From Xylaria sp. FL1777 (taxonomy: Eukaryota; Ascomycota; Sordariomycetes; Xylariales; Xylariaceae): a stretch of 64,000 nucleotides of DNA. Made by a program: the position numbers and the translations under genes. The DNA lies in contig MU400525.1 in the NCBI GenBank assembly GCA_022578965.1, positions 1 to 64,000 on the forward strand, written 5' to 3'. Of the stretch, positions 58,811-64,000 are shown piece by piece. The number at the start of each line of letters is the position of its first letter. The first letter of the stretch is position 1. The notes below the pieces were generated by a model. It did not search any database, was not told the DNA's origin, and saw nothing but the letters and a program-made list of their open reading frames with translations.

Positions 58811-59647
58811 CTAGAAGCTTCTTCTATCTTTTCTCTTCATACCTTTCATAAAACATCGTGCAAAGTGCTTGACCCTCACGGCAATTTCCGGAGAAAAAAA
58901 TTTTAAGTACTCCGGTAAGCATGGCTTATCGTGGCTCCATGCCCACCAGTTGCACCAAAACTCGATGACCATAAGGACCCCAACGTCCCTGACTTTAACT
59001 GGGTTGCCGTACATGATGCGGTGAGTCTCAAGAGCTGTTCCCATATACATATCCCTGTTGTTCACTGGAAGGAATCGCTCGTTGTACCAGCGGTCCAGGT
59101 CCGGCACTAAGTCGAAGAAGCCGAGGAACTCTAGGTCCCAAGCGCCGTTGTAGTACGCTCGTATTGTTGCTTCCATGTGCTGCGACCTTACCCAGTGCAG
59201 ACTCGTGTTAGATATAACCCATGATGGGGACAAGACCTTTGATAAAATTTCAGCTAGGGGGGCAGGCTCTACTGTGAGGTACATGGCGTGCATGAAGCTT
59301 TCCATCGCCAAGCAAAACCTCACTAGTTCCAGAGACCCATAACCGGTCGCCTTCCGAGCAACCTCAGCCATGAAGTTGTATCTCATTGCCTTCCGGATGG
59401 ATTTTTCGTTCTCTCTGTGCACAACCGCCATAGCTGGGTGGGCCGTAGCTAGAGCGTTGATAGATGACTGGTCAGGGAGTTGATGAAATATAGCGAGAAG
59501 TAGCTCATACGGAAGCTGAAGGATACAACTTCCCGAAGGCTTTGGTAAATCCATGGCATCAGTTTTGCCTGAGGTAGGTTGTGAATGGGTGTGATGGCGG
59601 AAAAGGTCAGTGGGGGGCTGCAAGTCTTTGGTCAAAGGGGTTATCAT
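58811..59647 (-). CDS. F-box-like protein (hypothetical)
   Basis: One frame of up to 278 residues. An F-box-like start motif (LQLPYELLLAIFHQLPDQSSINALATAHP, about residues 43-71, not given in full here) is followed by a helical region with no recognisable repeats. Fungal genomes contain many such orphan F-box proteins that may link substrates to SCF ubiquitin ligases. The Met at 59554 (MDLPKPSGS) is an alternative start that fits the F-box position better, since the first 31 residues are polar and not conserved-looking. The C-terminus is basic (MKGMKRKDRR). Confidence 0.68.
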   Translation of the reverse strand: MITPLTKDLQPPTDLFRHHTHSQPTSGKTDAMDLPKPSGSCILQLPYELLLAIFHQLPDQSSINALATAHPAMAVVHRENEKSIRKAMRYNFMAEVARKATGYGSLELVRFCLAMESFMHAMYLTVEPAPLAEILSKVLSPSWVISNTSLHWVRSQHMEATIRAYYNGAWDLEFLGFFDLVPDLDRWYNERFLPVNNRDMYMGTALETHRIMYGNPVKVRDVGVLMVIEFWCNWWAWSHDKPCLPEYLKFFSPEIAVRVKHFARCFMKGMKRKDRRSF

Positions 59648-61102
59648 GCTGTTGAAGCCGAAAGTTAATCAGTGCACCATAGGATTATTTTCAAGCAACC
59701 GAGATTATACCTTTCTTCTTTGGATCTGTGTGTAGCATGTCTTAGGGCTGTGAAGCTGGCGGCTTGTCTTGTGCAGGCTTTATCCTCGAGATATGTTGTT
59801 AGAAATGGTTAAGGTTTGAAAGAGAAAAAATCGGTAGGAGGTCGATATCGGAGGGAAGATCGAAGGGATAGGTACATTGGTACATATAACAGGCAGTGGG
59901 TTGAATAGGTACATAGGTAAAGGTATATGATTGTTTGTTATTATTACAATAGCTAAGTACATCGGTACGTATTTTTCCATTATTCTTTGCAGAAACCATG
60001 AGTAGATCGATGTATTCTACACTGGCCTTACTTTCTCACATTTAGATGGACCCAGAGGTGTACCTTGCTGTGTAATAAAGCTTGTCAGAGAACTGTACGC
60101 AATGTCAAGGAGAGTTTCCATTTATTCTTCAGCCTATTTGTCTTTGTAGGAAACCAATTTTTCATGTCCATTATACGTAGTCTCATGATTACCCTTCATT
60201 AGCTCACAATGAGGTTGGTTTATTTTAGGTAGTGAAATGGAGCAGTGCGATCGCGCAAGATCTACCATACCACTCCAATTGCAAGGAGATAAGTCATAAC
60301 TTACGCATCCAAGCAATTAGGCCATGTATGAATTGGGGAATTGAACGATCAATTGAAGGGCTATCTAACAATACAAATAAAGCGACCGTAGCTATTTTCC
60401 ATGATGTTGTGCGTGATGGTCAAGTCCATACTTCGAAGTCTAGCGCAATACCCATACTCACATTCCTACCATATGACTCAGCCCAGACTTACTCCAACTG
60501 GCTAGTCAGCTCATTCAACCACTCTACTCTACTTCAGTAGTTATGAGTTCTTGAGTGAATATATGTTGCGCAGATGTGGCTATATGCTTAGTTATATGGA
60601 AGTTAACCAGTGCGTTCTCCAAAAGGGACCAGTTAAACAGTCTCCAGAAGTTCTAAGTTCTAGAAGCTAGCTAGTAAATAACAAAGGAAACAATCGATAT
60701 ATATATATAAGTTCATCCGGCTTATGGTTTAGCTGTGCCAGTATCCACTTCAGCGCAACAATATAGTTCACGATTAGGTCACTGGTAGACAAAAATGAAT
60801 AGTAAGTCGTTTAAGTAAATGGATTCCTGAGCCCCCTCACGTAGTCTGGTAAGGACTGAACCTTTATTATATAGCGATATCCTATTATACATTTACGCTA
60901 CTCGGGGTCTCCCTTAACCCCCTACGACGCTGATCCTTGGTAGTCTATGAAATTCCCATGATCACTTGCGCCGGAGATAACTCTTGTACCCTTTTCTTGC
61001 TTCTTGTCCAATGCCAACAAATCTATACATTGCCGTTAAAATTTCTGAAAGCAGCCCCCTTTTCCCTTCTCCCCCTTAAATAAACAAAGAAAAAAAAATA
61101 CA
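59648..61102. other. Intergenic region, nothing recognised
   Basis: About 1.5 kb between two co-oriented F-box-like genes. Open frames are short and without domains. Confidence 0.5.
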
Positions 61103-61900
61103 TTAGGAGCATTGCACCCTAGCGGGCTGGTCTTCTATCATCCCTTGTTCTGACTGATCTTTAATGACTCTAGACTTCGGCTCTGGTCCAACATAGAGGA
61201 AGAACTGTTGTTTCGTCACCGCCGCCATCGGAAATAACAATCCGTAAGCACTCCAGTACATGCACGTGAGGCTTAACTCCAGCTCCCTGACAGTAGGGAC
61301 ATAGTTGGCCAGGAGCCCAGGTTTAAGAAGCCAAGGACCGCGACCATGCCCTAGTTTTCTCCTCTCGCGACGTATCGCGTGTACTCTTGCGTGCCGTTTT
61401 GCCTGCCGGTAGCAAATGCAGAGCTCGGTCTCGAACTCCGCGGTCTTGACCAGCTGGAGATCGCCGGGGGAGAAGACCCAGTTCTGACGGGAGTACTCTT
61501 GGTAGGATGCGAAGAATGCAGAAGATGGTATCCAGGAACGTTGCTTTAGCCGGAGGGATAGGATACAGAGCCTTATCAGTGTGGGCGAGTTGACTCCTAT
61601 GACCCTCTCCTGGAGTTCCCCTGCGATTCTCAGGCGGGCTGTCCTGTCGTCGTGGTACACGACGTAGAATTGCGTACATGTCTGGGCTAAGTTACGGACG
61701 GTACGGGGCTCTCGCGAAAGCTCGGCGAAAATCATGCGCCGCAGCTCGTAGGGGACTGCGACATCTTGAGTCAGCAATGGGGTCTTCAGTCAACAGTACA
61801 TAGGTCCGGGGAAGAAAGGGGAAAGAAAGAAGTAGAAAAAAAAAACCTGAAAGGACTTACGACACGTGATCGGACACCTTGCTGAGGAAGAGTTAGACAT
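61103..61900 (-). CDS. F-box-like protein (hypothetical), two exons
   Basis: Exon 61900-61861 (40 nt) and exon 61764-61103 give 233 residues; the 96-nt intron starts GTAAGT and ends CTCAAG. Splicing leads directly into HVAVPYELRRMIFAEL, an F-box-like helix. The alternative is a start at 61777 (MLTQDVAVPYELRR) without the first exon, which would also be a valid frame. Downstream the protein is helical and basic (RQAKRHARVHAIRRERRK, about residue 145) with no known domain. It resembles the orphan F-box protein 1.5 kb away in size and style only. Confidence 0.62.
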
Positions 61901-62790
61901 CTTGTTTTGTTCGTCCAGGCAATTGGAATTGTTTATCGTGCTTGTTGTATTAGATGTAGGTAGATGCTCAACAACAATAAACAGGGGGAGTAAACTGAGA
62001 AGGAGAAAAGAAAGGTATGCGAATAGAAATGCCATGTGACTACCTAGGTAATTTAATACTTGTTTATATTTTGAAAGCGAACTTTGTGATATAAACATTG
62101 TCTGATTAAGCTGTGAACTTAGTTTACGCACTTTCTTTAGTGAGATCCACGGCGACTTAAATGGCCACCGCTGCACATAGCCAGTCAAGTTGAGGAGATC
62201 TTGTGGACACTTAATTCTAGTGAGCCCATGGCATGTGAAGTTGCTGTTCGGTAAGGCTATATGACACGTATTTGAATGATTTTGAGTTTGAGAGATAGTA
62301 CTGTATATGCGTTTGAGGCTCTTATGAGACTGGATTCAATGAGTGGATATCATTGCCGGAAGTTGTTGATACCACTAGTCGCCGAGATCTGCAGGCTGTC
62401 TCGAGTATTGATGTATGTTGTCACGTATTCTTAAGACGATCGTTGACATGTTAGGGTTAGACATTCGGCAGGGTCAGAGCAGCTGTCTAAGTGGAAAGTT
62501 TAGATCTAACTATACATATAGAGTTATACTTTACAGTTTAGCATGGCTCACTCACTAAGTTTAACAGTAAAGCGACTGGATAACTAGATAACGTAAAATA
62601 CCGATATAGAACAATTTGCGGCTCGCTGAAGCTTTTGAATATATATAGCAGTAAATGCCTGCTGTCTTGGCAATCTGTATTGTATTGTATCTTGTTGTAT
62701 TTTGGTGTAGTGGTAGTTATAGATGGGATAAATCCCATACTGTAACTACTATATATAAACGGCTACATATAGCTACCTATAGTGGGTTTA
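61901..62790. other. Intergenic region with perfect TACCTAGGTA palindrome
   Basis: The palindrome lies at 62041-62050, about 140 bp upstream of the F-box gene start. From about 62690 the sequence becomes steadily more AT-rich. No gene was found. Confidence 0.5.
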
Positions 62791-64000
62791 TGCTTTATGG
62801 GTTATATAATAAGGTGCTTTCTAGCAAATTAATAATGCTTTTATTAGCTACTAATATATATACTTTTATTAACTGCTACTTTATTAGCTATTAATATATA
62901 TGCATTAAAGTGCTTAATTTTAATATATTAGTTTAATTGTTAATTTGTTTTTTATATTAATATATTTTTAATATTAATATATGCACTAAAATGTATAATA
63001 GTAGCTTTTTTACTTTATTTTGCTAGCTTTTTTTATTTATAATTTACTAGTAATTTTCTAGCTTTTTTATTTAATTTTATAAAAATAACCCATTTATAAT
63101 ATTTAAAGCTTAAACTAATATATTTAAAAAAATATTTGCGTTTTTTATAGTTTTTATTAATAATTTTTTTAATATATAACTTTAAGTAAATTTTACTAGC
63201 ATATAAAAAGTATTTCTTAAAATAATTTATAAGCAGCATAAGTTTAAAATAGTTTATAAAAATAACATTATGTATTTTAAAATAAGCTAAAAATTTAAGT
63301 TTATATATTAACTATTTAATTTTTTTAATAACTTTAAAAAGTTTAACAAATTATTGCTTAAGCTTTTTATTAAATATAATAGCTTAAAAAATGTTATAAC
63401 TTTTATAAAAGCAAAGCAAAACTTTTTAATTAACATTAAAAAACATAAATTAGTATTATTAGTTATAATATGCTTTAGCAAAAAGTAAAAAAATAGCTAT
63501 AGCATTATATATTTTTATGTAAAACATAAGCTATAATTTGCAATTATTAAAAATCTTTAAAATAAAGTTTAAAATAAACCTTAAAATAGTTTTATTTAAT
63601 ATTTAATATATTATAGTAAAACAAAAGTTATTAAGTTTAAACTAAAGTTAAAATAATGCGTTTTTTTAATAACTTAAGTTTTTTAACGTATAAAAGTAAT
63701 ACTTTAAAGTAGTTTTAATAAATAAAATTATTTTTTTAGTTTAACTATTTATTAATAAATAATATATTATAGCATAAAATAGTTAAATTTTAAAACGTTA
63801 TTAAATATATTGCTATATAATAAATAAAAACTTAGTATTTTTATTATTAATAATTATTTTTAAGATTTTTTAATTAATTAAAAGAAGTTTGTTTAATATA
63901 GCATTAGCTTATTAAACTATAGTTTAATTATAATAACTAGAAATAATTTATATTGCTTTAAAAAATTTATATATAAAAAGCATAAAAGCATTATAACTTT
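62791..64000. repeat. AT-rich block, probably RIP-mutated repeat DNA (right edge)
   Basis: The composition and C-before-T bias match the left-edge block. Repeated short phrases such as TTATTAGCTA and AATATATATGCATTAAA at 62830-62905 suggest degraded tandem or transposon sequence. No gene is supported; short AT-only frames inside it are meaningless. Confidence 0.82.

Noticed and set aside
63033..63239. Lys/Tyr/Ile-rich 68-codon frame in the right AT block
   Set aside because: Composition artefact of AT-only DNA; no start context or domain.
1..64000. CRISPR arrays, bacterial operons, tRNA or rRNA genes
   Set aside because: No regularly spaced repeats, no Shine-Dalgarno-led gene strings, and no convincing tRNA A/B boxes or rRNA sequence were seen by eye.

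Overview
The window reads as nuclear DNA of a filamentous ascomycete (Pezizomycotina). The evidence is short GT-AG introns of about 50-160 nt with CTAAC/CTGAC-type branch sites, a Zn(II)2Cys6 regulator, a dynactin p62 (RO-2 type) gene, ribosomal protein eS7, secreted carbohydrate-active enzymes and a Nep1-like protein. A Sordariomycete or related class is likely, but that is inference. Both ends (1-1670 and about 62790-64000) are extremely AT-rich blocks where most remaining C is followed by T, as expected after repeat-induced point mutation (RIP). The gene-bearing DNA between them is a GC-equilibrated island.

Layout: 1.7-8 kb is almost gene-free, with one single-pass membrane protein at 5.0-5.5 kb. 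From 8.0 to 18.9 kb lie a secreted DUF4360-like protein, a Zn2Cys6 regulator next to an NmrA-like protein, a divergent short-chain dehydrogenase, a small Cys-rich protein and an Asp-box (sialidase-fold) protein. From 21.2 to 29.9 kb are a membrane-anchored TAP-like hydrolase, a ten-exon GH3 glycosidase with a PA14 insert, and a Thr/Pro-rich signal-anchor membrane protein. From 32.4 to 39.5 kb are a small orphan protein, a monocarboxylate-type MFS transporter, a DUF1349 protein, a DUF7704 membrane protein and a cinnamyl-alcohol-type dehydrogenase. From 39.9 to 55.3 kb are eS7, dynactin p62, a multi-pass membrane protein, a large DUF8004-like protein, an EXPERA/emopamil-binding-type protein, an unknown membrane-anchored protein and the Nep1-like protein. 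From 58.8 to 61.9 kb are two F-box-like proteins. Several genes appear only as fragments in single frames; I joined their exons by hand using splice signals and phase, and every multi-exon model given sums to a whole number of codons.

The most striking finding is a pair of spliceosomal introns, each exactly 127 nt, in two unrelated genes: the GH3 gene (25243-25369, +) and the MFS gene (33782-33908, -). They align without gaps at 109 of 127 positions, both split an ATG codon after its A, and both can fold into a long hairpin. This is the signature of introner-like elements, i.e. introns that multiply.

Functionally the island mixes housekeeping genes (eS7, dynactin p62) with accessory genes suited to life on plant material (GH3, Asp-box protein, Nep1-like protein, DUF4360 protein, carboxylate transporter). 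I see no polyketide synthase, NRPS, P450 or terpene cyclase core gene, so the regulator/NmrA/SDR trio is not a typical biosynthetic cluster.
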